From Bradyrhizobium sp. BR 10289 (GTDB lineage: Bacteria; Pseudomonadota; Alphaproteobacteria; Rhizobiales; Xanthobacteraceae), in contig NZ_JACOFR010000026.1 of assembly GCF_019455385.1 (NCBI RefSeq), positions 29,718 through 93,717 of the forward strand: a stretch of DNA of 64,000 bases. Reading direction: 5' to 3'. The stretch's first letter is position 1. Each line of letters opens with the position of its first letter. The position numbers and the translations under genes were made by a program. Positions 17,704-26,234 of the stretch are shown here, in pieces. Below the pieces are notes generated by a model. That model saw only the letters and a list, made by a program, of their open reading frames with translations, ran no database searches and was not told the origin of the DNA.

Positions 17704-17717
17704 TTGATCTTCATCAA
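17704..17717 (+). promoter_or_regulatory. FixK/FNR box before two small exported proteins
   Basis: Sequence TTGATCTTCATCAA, perfect TTGA-N6-TCAA. Its centre is 67.5 bp before the ATG at 17778. Confidence 0.82.
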
Positions 17718-17777
17718 CGGTCCAGCGACGGGATGAACTCAGCTTACGCTCGATCACCAGCAAATTGGGAGACGAGC

Positions 17778-18059
17778 ATGACGGGAATTGCGAAGCGTCT
17801 TGGACTGATCGCGGCTGCATCGATCTTCATGGTAACGCCGCTGTCACTTCAACCATCATCGACGAGTTTGGTCACCATATCGTTGGATAGTGCCGAGGCC
17901 AGGGTCGGGCGACCGCTGACGCCGATGAGCGTGGCGGGGGTCAATCGCCGGGTGCATCGCCGCGCCTATTACGGTGCTGCCGCCGCGGGAGCTGCGGCCT
18001 ATGGTACGTACCGGTATCCGAGAGCATGTGGGTACTATCCGTATCCACCCTGCTACTGA
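17778..18059 (+). CDS. Small exported protein, Ala/Tyr/Pro-rich C-terminus
   Basis: A 93-aa protein with a hydrophobic N-terminal segment (about 7-27, RLGLIAAASIFMVTPLSL) that looks like a signal peptide or anchor. The mature part is basic (RRVHRRAYYG), then GAAAAGAAAYG, and it ends YPYPPCY. ATG 17778 is supported by GGGAG six bases upstream. Proteins of this make-up are common and uncharacterised in Bradyrhizobium. Preceded by a FixK box with the standard spacing, so probably made under low oxygen. No function known. Confidence 0.7.
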   Translation: MTGIAKRLGLIAAASIFMVTPLSLQPSSTSLVTISLDSAEARVGRPLTPMSVAGVNRRVHRRAYYGAAAAGAAAYGTYRYPRACGYYPYPPCY

Positions 18060-18156
18060 GGTTCGCGGTGAGGCCCACAGCCCTTCATGGCCAGAAATGG
18101 ATATGGTCGCTGAGCCTCACCTCGTGCTGTTTGCGGCCGCGAAACAGGAGGTCCTC

Positions 18157-18426
18157 GTGAAGTCGTCGTCCAAGTTCTTCAGATCAGCCACCCTTGGCGC
18201 ACTGGCGTTGAGTGCGTCATTGGCCACTCTGGTGCTCTCGGTCAGCAGTGGCCCGGCAGAAGCGGTGGTGTACTGCCAGTACGTCGACTATCCGCCGAGT
18301 TGCGTCGCAAGACCCGGCGTCGTGCTCAGGCCGCGACCGGTCGTCCGTGCAGCCGCCCGCGAAGCAGTGCGGCCCGGAACACCAATGAATCGCGGCGGCC
18401 CGGTGAACCGGGTCGGACGTCGCTGA
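18157..18426 (+). CDS. Small exported protein with two Cys
   Basis: An 89-aa protein. GTG 18157 is fixed as start by a strong AGGAGG at 18146-18151. A signal peptide (about 8-35, ending SSGPAEA) is followed by a short mature part with YCQYVDYPPSC, whose two Cys could form a disulfide, then an Arg/Pro-rich tail. The frame is open further upstream but overlaps the previous gene with no signal sequence. Likely co-transcribed with the gene 97 bp upstream and ended by the hairpin at 18456-18478. Function unknown. Confidence 0.7.
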   Translation: MKSSSKFFRSATLGALALSASLATLVLSVSSGPAEAVVYCQYVDYPPSCVARPGVVLRPRPVVRAAAREAVRPGTPMNRGGPVNRVGRR

Positions 18427-18455
18427 ATCCGGCGCTCCAGCCTGTGTGATGACAG

Positions 18456-18478
18456 AACCCCGGCCTTGAGCCGGGGTT
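18456..18478 (+). terminator. Rho-independent-like terminator after the small exported genes
   Basis: A 9-bp perfect stem, AACCCCGGC/GCCGGGGTT, with a 5-nt loop, 30 bp after the stop of the small exported protein, followed by TG rather than a long T-run. Confidence 0.65.
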
Positions 18479-18631
18479 TGGTCTTGTCCGGTCCGATGGA
18501 GATCGCTGAGGAGTATTACGTAGCGCGCGCTGAATTCGCGCCAGATCAATCTTGCTCTCCAGAGCGCGATCTAGCCTTTGCCATCACGTGCGGCGATGTC
18601 CGGAACGGACACAGGTGGAATGGGCAGCATC

Positions 18632-18946
18632 ATGCTTTTCAAGACACTCACGTTGCATTCACTCATCTACATCGCAGGCATGACGACCGCGATGGCCGTT
18701 CACCAGGGCATTCCGCTGCCTGGCATGTCGGCGGAACCTCAGTCCTTTCTCGAACAGACCGCAAATCGGCCGGGGAAAAGCGACAGATTGCCAACGATGC
18801 AATTAAAGCGCAGAGCGCTGGACAAAGAGCCGGTGCGCCAGCAGCCGCGAGACCTGCTCAAGGCTCGTAAAGCGACCTGCAAGCCGCCAATCGACGTGCC
18901 GGGTCGATGCTTCGCGGCGGCCGCACCGATCCAGAGGTTCGGCTAG
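18632..18946 (+). CDS. Small putative exported protein, unknown
   Basis: Up to 104 aa from ATG 18632 (MLFKTLTLHSLIYIAGMTTA). ATGs at 18596 and 18620 are in the same frame and no good ribosome-binding site settles the choice. The N-terminus is hydrophobic like a signal or anchor; the rest is basic and ends with CKPPIDVPGRCF, a two-Cys pattern seen in small exported rhizobial proteins. It follows a terminator, so it needs its own promoter, which I cannot see. Modest confidence that it is a real gene. Confidence 0.45.
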   Translation: MLFKTLTLHSLIYIAGMTTAMAVHQGIPLPGMSAEPQSFLEQTANRPGKSDRLPTMQLKRRALDKEPVRQQPRDLLKARKATCKPPIDVPGRCFAAAAPIQRFG

Positions 18947-18985
18947 AAATATAAGCCTCCGCCGAGATGGCGTCGTGCCTCTGCA

Positions 18986-19315
18986 TCAAGGCGCGATCTC
19001 GATCGTTGTATTCTGAGGTCCCTGTGTCTGGACCAATTCGAACAGCGATTGCGCCTGCTTGGGCGCCAACCGGATGCAGCCGTGGGACACGGCACGCCCG
19101 AGATTGGGAACATCGAATGTCCCGTGAATTGCGTATCCGCCGTGGAAGAAGATCGAATAAGGCATCGGTGTGAAGTCGTAGAGCTTCGAGTAATGCATGC
19201 GTTGGAGCGAATAAGGTTGGAATGTGCCGCTGGGCGTGCGGTATCCACGCCGCGCCGTGGAGACTGGCCAAGTCGCATACTCAGCCCCGTCGACGCTGAA
19301 GCAGAAGTACGGTCA
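18986..19315 (-). pseudogene. L,D-transpeptidase (YkuD) remnant, 5' end lost
   Basis: Reading the minus strand from about 19312 gives a clear YkuD catalytic domain: FSVDGAEYATWPVSTARRG, RTPSGTF, then HGGYAIHGT and SHGCIRLAPKQA with the catalytic His and Cys, ending at TGA 18986. Directly upstream in frame is a TGA at 19313-19315, and no ATG, GTG or TTG follows it until ATG 19198. The signal peptide and the first strands have therefore been lost or shifted out of frame. From ATG 19198 only 70 residues could be made, keeping His and Cys but not the full fold. L,D-transpeptidases cross-link peptidoglycan or attach lipoproteins; this copy is probably dead. Confidence 0.7.
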
Positions 19316-19700
19316 GAACCTGAACAGAAGGCAGACGCGCAGGCATGTCGTTTCTTTTCAAGCATTCGCCCATTGCGACAGAAAGGTGGCGCCCTGATGT
19401 GAACAGGGCTGCCGCTTTTCAGCGCCGGCGCGCCGCTGGGACGCGGCCCCCCAAGTTGCCGCAAGCTAAGTGAATTTCGGCGTGTGTTGTTGATCCGGCG
19501 CAAATCCGCGCCTTCGAAGCTTCTTATCGGCTTTTGGCAGTCCGGCCTTTGGAGGTGCTTTGATGACCGATTCGCAAGCGCGTGGCCGGCCGCTCCCCCG
19601 GGCAAATACGGATACCACATTGAATTTGCCGCAGATCAAGTCCGCTCGGCTGTGCCCTGCCTAGCATTCATGCATTGTTAATTCAGTCGGAGTTTTTCAG
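19316..19700. other. Intergenic region upstream of second fixK-like gene
   Basis: About 385 bp between the transpeptidase remnant and the regulator at 19701. I see no supported gene. It holds a FixK2-type box (19626-19639) near its right end. Confidence 0.5.
19626..19639 (+). promoter_or_regulatory. Probable FixK2-type box before second fixK-like gene
   Basis: Sequence TTGCCGCAGATCAA. It fits the FixK2 consensus TTG(A/C)-N6-(T/G)CAA but not the strict FNR dyad. Its centre is 68.5 bp before ATG 19701, the same spacing as the other boxes, so the regulator may be under FixK control or control itself. Confidence 0.6.
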
Positions 19701-20366
19701 ATGCTGATCAGGACCAACACCTCCAGCATCCGTCCGGTTGACGGGCATCTCGCAGCACTCGCCGGCGAGCGCGTGTTCTGCAGCGAATTCAGGTATCGCA
19801 GAGGGACGGAAGTCTTCGGCGAAGGCGAGGAAACGGAGTACGTGTACCGGATCATCTCCGGCGCGGTGCGGACCTACAAGCTGCTCGCCGACGGCCGCCG
19901 TCAGATCAACTCCTTCCACCTGCCGGGCGACATGTTCGGGCTCGAGAATGGCGCAACCCATCGTTTCACTGCGGAGGCGGTTGTCGAGACCAGGGTCCGC
20001 ATCACCAAACGGCGCAGCCTTCTCGAGACGATGCAAAGCCGGGAATCCGGCGCTTCCAGCTTTCTTGGCCTCGTCACGCGCAATCTGCAGCATGCCGAAA
20101 ATCACATGCTTCTGCTTGGCCGGAAGACGGCGCTGGAGCGGGTGGCCGCGTTTCTGCTCGAGATCGACGAGCGGCTCGGCTATCCCGAGGTCCTAGTGCT
20201 GCCCATGAGCCGTCGCGACATCGCCGACTATCTCGGATTGACCCTCGAAACCGTCTCGCGCGCGTGCTCCACACTGCGCGACCAGAAGATGCTGAGGTTC
20301 GAAGGCGCGACGCAGCGGCAGATCGTGCTGCTCGACCGCAAGGGGCTCGCCGAGTACGACGCCTGA
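19701..20366 (+). CDS. FixK-type transcriptional regulator with Cys in the recognition helix
   Basis: A 221-aa Crp/Fnr-family regulator, a clear homologue of the product at 15467 (shared stretches include MLLLGRKT and MSRRDIADYLGLTLETVSRA). It lacks the N-terminal Cys cluster of FNR. Unlike its neighbour it carries Cys189 directly in the DNA-recognition helix (TVSRACSTL). In Bradyrhizobium FixK2 a Cys in the DNA-binding region makes the protein sensitive to oxidation, so this one may sense reactive oxygen in the same way. A FixK2-type box lies upstream. Confidence 0.87.
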   Translation: MLIRTNTSSIRPVDGHLAALAGERVFCSEFRYRRGTEVFGEGEETEYVYRIISGAVRTYKLLADGRRQINSFHLPGDMFGLENGATHRFTAEAVVETRVRITKRRSLLETMQSRESGASSFLGLVTRNLQHAENHMLLLGRKTALERVAAFLLEIDERLGYPEVLVLPMSRRDIADYLGLTLETVSRACSTLRDQKMLRFEGATQRQIVLLDRKGLAEYDA

Positions 20367-20387
20367 AGAAGGTGCGGGACCGCTTGC

Positions 20388-20957
20388 TCACTCCTCGATA
20401 TCTTGCTCCAGCGTCTGCGCCGGCGGTCCATTGTGAGCGGTGCCGAACTGAGCGAGCGGCAGGGCGGTCGACAGCGACAGCAAATTGGAATCGACGACCT
20501 CCAGAGTCAGCATCTTTCCCGTGTCCATCTCCTTGACCAGCTTCGGGCTCGCCACATCGCCTGCGATGCAGGCGTTGCTGAGGCACCAATTGTAGGGAAC
20601 CGGGTGGGGCGCGCTAGCGTCCACCTTCAGCTTGGCAGGTGTCCGCAGGTACATGCCGACCGGCACGAAGATCTGCAGGCGCGCATTGCCGCCTTTCTCG
20701 CGTTCGATCAGATCGATCCGAACTGCCATCTGGCCGGTCTCGTAAGTCCCCGAGATGGAGGTCCTGCAAAGCAGCGGCGCGCCGGCAGCCTTGAAGCAGA
20801 GCTTCTTCCACTCGCCGTACTTGATGTCATTTGCGGATCGTTGCCCGCGAGGCGTGATCTCGGCGAGCACCGGCGCTGCCATGGCGACGGAGAGCAAAGC
20901 CGCAGGGCCAGCCTTGCCAATCCAGCTGCGAACAGAGTTCCGATTGCAAGCATACAT
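20388..20957 (-). CDS. Invasion-associated locus B (IalB) family protein
   Basis: A 189-aa exported protein. The signal peptide ends near PVLA (about residue 32). The mature part follows the IalB pattern: YGEWKKLCFKAAGAPLLC, then a beta-rich core and YNWCLSNACIAG, giving four Cys that probably form two disulfides. ATG 20957 is chosen from the AGGAGG just upstream. IalB was named in Bartonella but is widespread in non-pathogenic rhizobia, where its job is unknown. Third gene of the minus-strand operon that starts with the AspT-like exchanger at 23579. Confidence 0.85.
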   Translation of the reverse strand: MYACNRNSVRSWIGKAGPAALLSVAMAAPVLAEITPRGQRSANDIKYGEWKKLCFKAAGAPLLCRTSISGTYETGQMAVRIDLIEREKGGNARLQIFVPVGMYLRTPAKLKVDASAPHPVPYNWCLSNACIAGDVASPKLVKEMDTGKMLTLEVVDSNLLSLSTALPLAQFGTAHNGPPAQTLEQDIEE

Positions 20958-20986
20958 GTCGTGCTCCTCCTGACGCCGGCGATGCA

Positions 20987-21880
20987 TCACTTCGGCGCAT
21001 TGAGAAATTTGGTGACGAGAGGTGACCAGAGCGGAATGGCATCGGGCGAGCCGATGAAATAATGCCCTTCGTTGCCGAATGGCGGCATCAGGCGGTATTC
21101 GGCTTTGCCTCCGGCGGCAACGAAGGCCTGATGCATCTGCTTCGACAATGCCGGGCCGAAGAACGTGTCGTTCTCGATGTAGATCCACAGCATCGGCACC
21201 CGTGAGGTGCGGCCGAATTCACCCGTGGTCTCAACAAGCTTGTCGGGCGCACAGTTGTTGTTCGGCTTGCCGTCGACCCGGCCGCCGCGGCCTGCGGCGA
21301 AGGTGATGATCCCCTTGACCTGCGGCGGGTTCAGGCTCGACAGCGCGATCGACGCCCATCCGCCGGCGGATTGCCCGACCACGATCACGCCGTCCGGCAG
21401 GACCCGCTTCTCGGCGACCATGTACTCGATGATCCAGAGGTCAGCCTGGGCGACGGCAAGACCCGCATCGCGGAAATTCGGATTGGTGCACTTTCCGACC
21501 TTCGAGAAGAACGGTCCGTAGATCCCGCGCTCGGGAATGTCGATGGCGGAAGCGCCGTATCCCGTGCCGACCGGCGCCACCACCAGATAGCCTTGCCTGG
21601 CAAACCATTTGGCCGCATCGCGAAACTCGACCAGAGGAAAGAAACTGCGCTCGGTGGGGTTGAGCGACACGCCGTGGTTCATGATCACCAGCGGAAACGG
21701 GCCGTCGCCCACGGGACGCACCAGATAAGCGAACATGGGGAGCGGCAATGGAAGAGCCCAGATCTCTTCCTGAATGCGTCGTGGGGCGGCCTGATCGTCG
21801 GCATTGGCCGGCACAATCAAGAGAGCCAGCAACAGCAGCACCGGCCACATTGTTCGTTGGACCGAGGCATAAGTCCGCAT
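20987..21880 (-). CDS. Exported alpha/beta-hydrolase (dienelactone-hydrolase-like)
   Basis: A 297-aa protein with a signal peptide (about 1-26, WPVLLLLALLIVPANA). It has MNHGVSLNP (oxyanion region), a nucleophile Ser in VVGQSAGGWAS, Asp in IENDTFFGP and His in GNEGHYF, a complete hydrolase triad. ATG 21880 is supported by GAGGAGG upstream. It lies 10 bp after the exchanger gene and 29 bp before the IalB gene, so in the same operon. It is the third kind of hydrolase in this low-oxygen cluster; the substrate is unknown. Confidence 0.8.
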   Translation of the reverse strand: MRTYASVQRTMWPVLLLLALLIVPANADDQAAPRRIQEEIWALPLPLPMFAYLVRPVGDGPFPLVIMNHGVSLNPTERSFFPLVEFRDAAKWFARQGYLVVAPVGTGYGASAIDIPERGIYGPFFSKVGKCTNPNFRDAGLAVAQADLWIIEYMVAEKRVLPDGVIVVGQSAGGWASIALSSLNPPQVKGIITFAAGRGGRVDGKPNNNCAPDKLVETTGEFGRTSRVPMLWIYIENDTFFGPALSKQMHQAFVAAGGKAEYRLMPPFGNEGHYFIGSPDAIPLWSPLVTKFLNAPK

Positions 21881-21890
21881 CCCATCCTCC

Positions 21891-23579
21891 TCACCCGGTA
21901 AATGTCGCCGCCACGATGATGGGGCCAAGCACCGTCAGGACGACGTTGCCGACGGCATAAGGCACGGCGACGCCGAGCACCGGGGTCTGGCTTTCGGCGA
22001 CCTCGCAGGCGCCCGTCACGGCTGCGTCGACCGTCATGGCGCCCGCCAGGGCGCCGCAGGTAACCACCGGGTTCATGCGCAGCACGTGATAGGCGAACAG
22101 CGTCGCCACGATCAGCGGCACCAGCGTAACGAGGAGACCCATGCCGACCAGCAGCAAGCCATGTGCCTGGATTGCGATCCAGGCTGCATGGCCGTTGCCG
22201 AGGCCGATGGCGGCAATGAAGCCGCCGAGGCCGAGGTCGCTCAGCGTCTGCTGCGCAGCGGGCGGCATCGCGCCCATGGTCGGCCGGCGTGACCGCAACC
22301 AGCCGCAGACGAGGCCCGCGATCAAGGCGCCGCCGCCGCCGCCGAGCGTCAGCGCGATGCCTCCGACCTTGAAGCTGATCAGGCCGGCCAGCAAGCCGGC
22401 GGCAATGCCGGCTGCGAGGAAGGCGATGTCGGTCCGGTCGCCGGCGCGCAAGATCTGCCCGACCTGTGCGGCCGCACGTTCAATGTTGCGGCTGGTGCCG
22501 ACCAGCGTCATGACGTCGCCGACATAGATGCGCGTGTCAGGGCTGAGCGGCACTTCGCGCCCCATCCGGGTCAGGGTTCGCAGGAACACGCCGCGCGCAT
22601 TGCTGCCGACGCGGTCGGCGACGTCCTGGACCGAGCGGCCGTGGAGCTTGCGATTGTCGACCAGCACGTCGACGACATTGCCCGGCATCGCTTTAAGGAT
22701 CTCGTCGGCGTCGATCTCGGTGCCGAGCACGGGCCGCGCGGCGACGATCACCGCTGTCCGTCCGGCGATCACGATGTCGTCGCCGGCCTCGAGCACGGTG
22801 TCGAGATGCGGTTCGATGTCGGCTCCCTGACGTACGATCCGCTCAATGACGGTGCGGCTGCCGATCTCGTCCTCGATCGCCTTCACGGTTCTGCCCGCGG
22901 CCGCCGAGACGCGATAGGCGCGCGCCTGGAATTTGCGGTAGTGCAGGTTCTCGGTCTTGGGCGGCTCGCCGCCGGCAAGTTCGACTTCGAGCTTCTTGGC
23001 TTCGTCCTTGAGATTGACGCCCATCAGCTTGGGCGCGACGAACGGCACGTAGATCAGGGTGAGGATATAGCCGAGGACGTAAGTGACGGCATAGCCGGCC
23101 GCGATATTCGCCTCTTGCTGCTCGAGCAATGCCTTCGGCAGACCAAGTTGCGCCAGGGCACCTGAGGCCGTGCCGATCACGGAGGATTGCGTCAGTGCAC
23201 CTGCAGCGAGCCCCGAAGCGGTGCCTGGATCGAGCCCTACCGTAAAGGCAAACGCCAGTACGATGATCAGACCCGTACCGCCAAGCACGACCGCCATGGC
23301 GACCTGGGCCAAAGTGCGGATGCTCAAGGAGGCGAAGAACTCAGGTCCCGATTTGTAGCCGATCGTGAACACGAACAGGCTGAACAGGATGACGCGCAGC
23401 ACCGACGGAAATGCAAAGCTGCCGAGTTGACCGATGAGAACGGCGACGATGAGCGTGCAGGCGGTTGTGCCGATCGAGAAGCCGCGGATCCTGATCCGAC
23501 CCAGCACGGTCCCAAGAGCGACGGCGATCAGCAGGAAGATCTCGGGAGCGGTGGAGATGATCCACCTGATGGCGTCCAT
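21891..23579 (-). CDS. AspT/YidE-type exchanger (first copy)
   Basis: A 562-aa transporter of the aspartate:alanine exchanger family: five or so N-terminal helices, a large cytosolic insert (about 195-380) with two RCK_C/TrkA-C-like parts, then five or six C-terminal helices ending in GAMTVDAAVTGACEVAESQ and a final membrane span. Family members swap a substrate for its decarboxylation product without using ATP. ATG 23579 is chosen (GGGGAA upstream); the frame is open to 23624. It is divergent from DUF1275/SulP across a shared FixK box. A second copy lies at 29001. Confidence 0.85.
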   Translation of the reverse strand: MDAIRWIISTAPEIFLLIAVALGTVLGRIRIRGFSIGTTACTLIVAVLIGQLGSFAFPSVLRVILFSLFVFTIGYKSGPEFFASLSIRTLAQVAMAVVLGGTGLIIVLAFAFTVGLDPGTASGLAAGALTQSSVIGTASGALAQLGLPKALLEQQEANIAAGYAVTYVLGYILTLIYVPFVAPKLMGVNLKDEAKKLEVELAGGEPPKTENLHYRKFQARAYRVSAAAGRTVKAIEDEIGSRTVIERIVRQGADIEPHLDTVLEAGDDIVIAGRTAVIVAARPVLGTEIDADEILKAMPGNVVDVLVDNRKLHGRSVQDVADRVGSNARGVFLRTLTRMGREVPLSPDTRIYVGDVMTLVGTSRNIERAAAQVGQILRAGDRTDIAFLAAGIAAGLLAGLISFKVGGIALTLGGGGGALIAGLVCGWLRSRRPTMGAMPPAAQQTLSDLGLGGFIAAIGLGNGHAAWIAIQAHGLLLVGMGLLVTLVPLIVATLFAYHVLRMNPVVTCGALAGAMTVDAAVTGACEVAESQTPVLGVAVPYAVGNVVLTVLGPIIVAATFTG

Positions 23580-23638
23580 GGTCGCTATTCCCCAGCGCAC
23601 GTGTTCCCGAAATTGAATCCTCAAAGCCCATCGGAGCT

Positions 23639-23652
23639 TTGATTCAAGTCAA
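23639..23652. promoter_or_regulatory. Shared FixK/FNR box, AspT operon and DUF1275-sulP operon
   Basis: Sequence TTGATTCAAGTCAA, perfect TTGA-N6-TCAA. Centre 66.5 bp from the minus-strand ATG 23579 and 74.5 bp from the plus-strand ATG 23720. Confidence 0.82.
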
Positions 23653-23719
23653 GCCTTCTCTGCGCCGGAGCGGCGTCAATCCGCCATTCGCCGGATCGGC
23701 GGCAAACGACATCTCGGAT

Positions 23720-24403
23720 ATGAGCTCTCAGGCCATTGCTGCGGCTGCATTGCTGCGCCGCGATGAAACGATCACCGTTGCACTGCTGCTGGCTTTCGCT
23801 GGCGGCTGCCTGGATGCCTATACCTGGATCGTCCATGGTGTCATGGCGAACGCGCAAACGGCGAATCTCGTTTTTCTCTGGGTTTACGGAGTGGCTGGTG
23901 ACTGGGTGAGGGCGCTGCATTTCGTCCCTCCGATCATGGCCTTCGCGGTTGGCATCGTGGTCGCCGCCTGGCTGCGCCGCGCTGCTGGCGAGAGAGCCAG
24001 CGCGATCAGCATCCTGGTCGAAATCCTGCTTCTGGTCGGCATCGGCATTCTCCATAATCGAATGCCCGAGATAGCCGGCACGTTGGGGATTTCGCTCGTC
24101 GCCGCGATGCAGGCCGCGATCTTCACCAAGGTCGAGGGCGCGACGTACAGCACGGTGATGATCACCGGTAACATGCGCCAGGCGATCGAGGGTATCTTCG
24201 CAGTGGCTTCCGCAGGTGCCGCTGTCGGGACATTGCGTCGCTCCGGCATCTTTACGGCCGTGTGCGCTGCCTTCGGACTCGGCGCGGCCCTCGGTGCTCT
24301 CGTGACCAAGGCTGTCCCGGCCCTCGCGCTTGGGCTTCCTGTGGCTGCCTTGTTGATCGTGATGTTGCGGTGCGAAGCCGGACGCTCCGAGGTGAGCTCA
24401 TGA
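23720..24403 (+). CDS. DUF1275 (YoaK-like) membrane protein
   Basis: A 227-aa polytopic membrane protein of the YoaK/DUF1275 family: VALLLAFAGGCLDAYTWIV at the start, MANAQTANLVFLW, and TYSTVMITGNMRQAIEG in the middle, all recurrent in the family. The biochemical function is unknown. ATG 23720 is chosen because conserved sequence begins there; the upstream part of the frame runs through the FixK box. The stop overlaps the SulP start by 4 bp (ATGA), so the two genes are coupled. Confidence 0.82.
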   Translation: MSSQAIAAAALLRRDETITVALLLAFAGGCLDAYTWIVHGVMANAQTANLVFLWVYGVAGDWVRALHFVPPIMAFAVGIVVAAWLRRAAGERASAISILVEILLLVGIGILHNRMPEIAGTLGISLVAAMQAAIFTKVEGATYSTVMITGNMRQAIEGIFAVASAGAAVGTLRRSGIFTAVCAAFGLGAALGALVTKAVPALALGLPVAALLIVMLRCEAGRSEVSS

Positions 24404-26097
24404 AGCCAGCATCTGAACCGCGGGTTGGCTGGAGGCGTCTGTTTCCGGCCTTTAGCTGGCTCTCCGAATACCGGCTGGCATGGTTGCCCTCGGACTCGGT
24501 GGCGGGCGCGACGCTGGCCGCGTACGCAATTCCTGTATCGCTCGCCTATGCGGCCCTTGCAGGCTTGCCGCCGCAGATCGGTGTCTACGGCTATATTCTC
24601 GGCGGCATCGGCTATGCGCTTCTTGGCTCCTCCCGCCAGCTCGCCATCGGCCCGACCTCGGCCATCTCGCTGATGATCGCGGGCACGGTCGGTTCGCTCG
24701 CCGCAGGCGATCCGGTTCGTTATGCGCAGATCGCCAGCCTCGTCGCCTGTGCCGTGGCGCTGCTCTGCCTGATCGCCTGGGCCTTCAAATTGTCCAGCCT
24801 CGTCCGTCTGGTCAGCGACAGCATCCTGGTCGGCTTCAAGGCGGGCGCCGGGCTCACCATCATCATGAGCCAGTTGCCGAGCCTGTTCGGCATCCCCGGC
24901 GGGGGACGCAATTTCTTCGATCGGGCCATCCACATCACTGGGCAGCTTGGCGACACGAATCTGCTGGTGCTGGCGGTCGGTGCTGTTGCGCTGCTGCTGT
25001 TGCTGCTCGGTGAGCGGCTCTTGCCGGGGCGGCCGGTCGGCATCACCATCGTGGCACTCTCGATCGTGGCGGCCACGCTGCTTGGGCTGCCTGCCATGGG
25101 GGTGCCGGTCACCGGCAAGATTCCCGAGGGGCTGCCGACCCTTGCCGTTCCGACGCTCGGCCTGGTCGAGCCCGAAGAGCTTTTTCCCATTGCGGCGGGT
25201 TGTCTCTTGCTGGCCTATATCGAAGGGGTGTCGGCGGCGCGCAGTTTCGCTGCCAAGCATGGATATACGCTCGACGTTCGGCAGGAATTTCTCGGCCTGG
25301 GCGCCGCCAACCTTGCGGCGGCATTCGGCCACGGCTACCCGGTCGCCGGCGGCTTGTCCCAATCGGCCGTGAACGACAATGCGGGCGCACGGACGCCACT
25401 TGCGCTGCTGATCTGCTCGGTGGCCTTGGCACTGTGTCTGTTGTTCTTCACAGGCCTGCTCACCAATCTTCCCAAGGCGGTGCTGGCCGCGATCGTCTTT
25501 GCCGCCGTGTACAAATTGGTGGACATTCCGGCGCTATGGCGGATGTGGAAGGTCAGCCGGATCGATTTCTATGCGGCGGCCATCGCGCTGGTTGCGGTGC
25601 TGCTTCTGGGAATCCTTCAAGGCGTGCTGCTCGCTGCGATCGCGTCGATCTTCCTGCTGCTGGCGCGGGCGTCGCAGCCGAACATCGCCTTTCTCGGCCG
25701 CTTGCCGGGGACCGGCCGCTATTCCGACAGCGCCAGACATGAGGGCGTGGAACCTCTCATCGGCGTGATCGCCTTCAGGCCTGAGGCCTCGCTGCTCTAT
25801 ATCAATGCCGAGATCATCCTTGCGGCTGTGCTGAAGGCGCTGGCCAAATCGGTCGATATCAGGCTGGTGGTCTGCGATCTCTCGGCATCGCCCTATATCG
25901 ATCTCGCGGGCGCGCGCATGCTGCACGATCTCTATGACGAACTCGCCTCCCGTCACGTCGCACTCTGCATTGTCGGCGCGCATGCGCAGCTGCGTGATCT
26001 CTTGCGGGCGGAAGGGTTGGCCGAAAAGACCGACAGCACGCAGTGGCTGCGGACGCTCGATAGCGTGCTGGGCGGCCACGATGCGAAGGGGGGCTGA
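24400..26097 (+). CDS. SulP-family anion transporter with STAS domain
   Basis: A 565-aa protein. Residues about 20-425 form the SulP membrane core (GATLAAYAIPVSLAYAALAG, YALLGSSRQLAIGPTSAIS). Residues about 450-560 form a STAS domain with VVCDLSASPYIDLAGARML, where the usual phospho-acceptor Ser/Thr position reads Asp-Leu-Ala. SulP proteins carry sulfate, bicarbonate or dicarboxylates; substrate not predictable. Being paired with a decarboxylase block that releases CO2, bicarbonate transport is one option, by inference only. Start ATG 24400 overlaps the DUF1275 stop. Confidence 0.87.
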   Translation: MKPASEPRVGWRRLFPAFSWLSEYRLAWLPSDSVAGATLAAYAIPVSLAYAALAGLPPQIGVYGYILGGIGYALLGSSRQLAIGPTSAISLMIAGTVGSLAAGDPVRYAQIASLVACAVALLCLIAWAFKLSSLVRLVSDSILVGFKAGAGLTIIMSQLPSLFGIPGGGRNFFDRAIHITGQLGDTNLLVLAVGAVALLLLLLGERLLPGRPVGITIVALSIVAATLLGLPAMGVPVTGKIPEGLPTLAVPTLGLVEPEELFPIAAGCLLLAYIEGVSAARSFAAKHGYTLDVRQEFLGLGAANLAAAFGHGYPVAGGLSQSAVNDNAGARTPLALLICSVALALCLLFFTGLLTNLPKAVLAAIVFAAVYKLVDIPALWRMWKVSRIDFYAAAIALVAVLLLGILQGVLLAAIASIFLLLARASQPNIAFLGRLPGTGRYSDSARHEGVEPLIGVIAFRPEASLLYINAEIILAAVLKALAKSVDIRLVVCDLSASPYIDLAGARMLHDLYDELASRHVALCIVGAHAQLRDLLRAEGLAEKTDSTQWLRTLDSVLGGHDAKGG

Positions 26098-26157
26098 CGG
26101 TTTTTGCGCTGCGAGATGCACGCGCGGCGTCAGGGCCTTCCAAGATCATTCAGACCG

Positions 26158-26171
26158 TTGACTTGGATCAA
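26158..26171 (+). promoter_or_regulatory. FixK/FNR box for the decarboxylase-exchanger operon
   Basis: Sequence TTGACTTGGATCAA, perfect TTGA-N6-TCAA. Centre 70.5 bp before ATG 26235. Confidence 0.83.
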
Positions 26172-26234
26172 TGGAGGGGAGGGCGGTGAGGTCACGATCC
26201 CGCATCACAATTGCCCTGGGATCGGGAGAGCGAC

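Noticed and set aside
18943..19620. 225-codon minus-strand frame over the transpeptidase remnant
   Set aside because: The genuine YkuD motifs are in a different frame; this one is Ser/Arg-rich shadow sequence.
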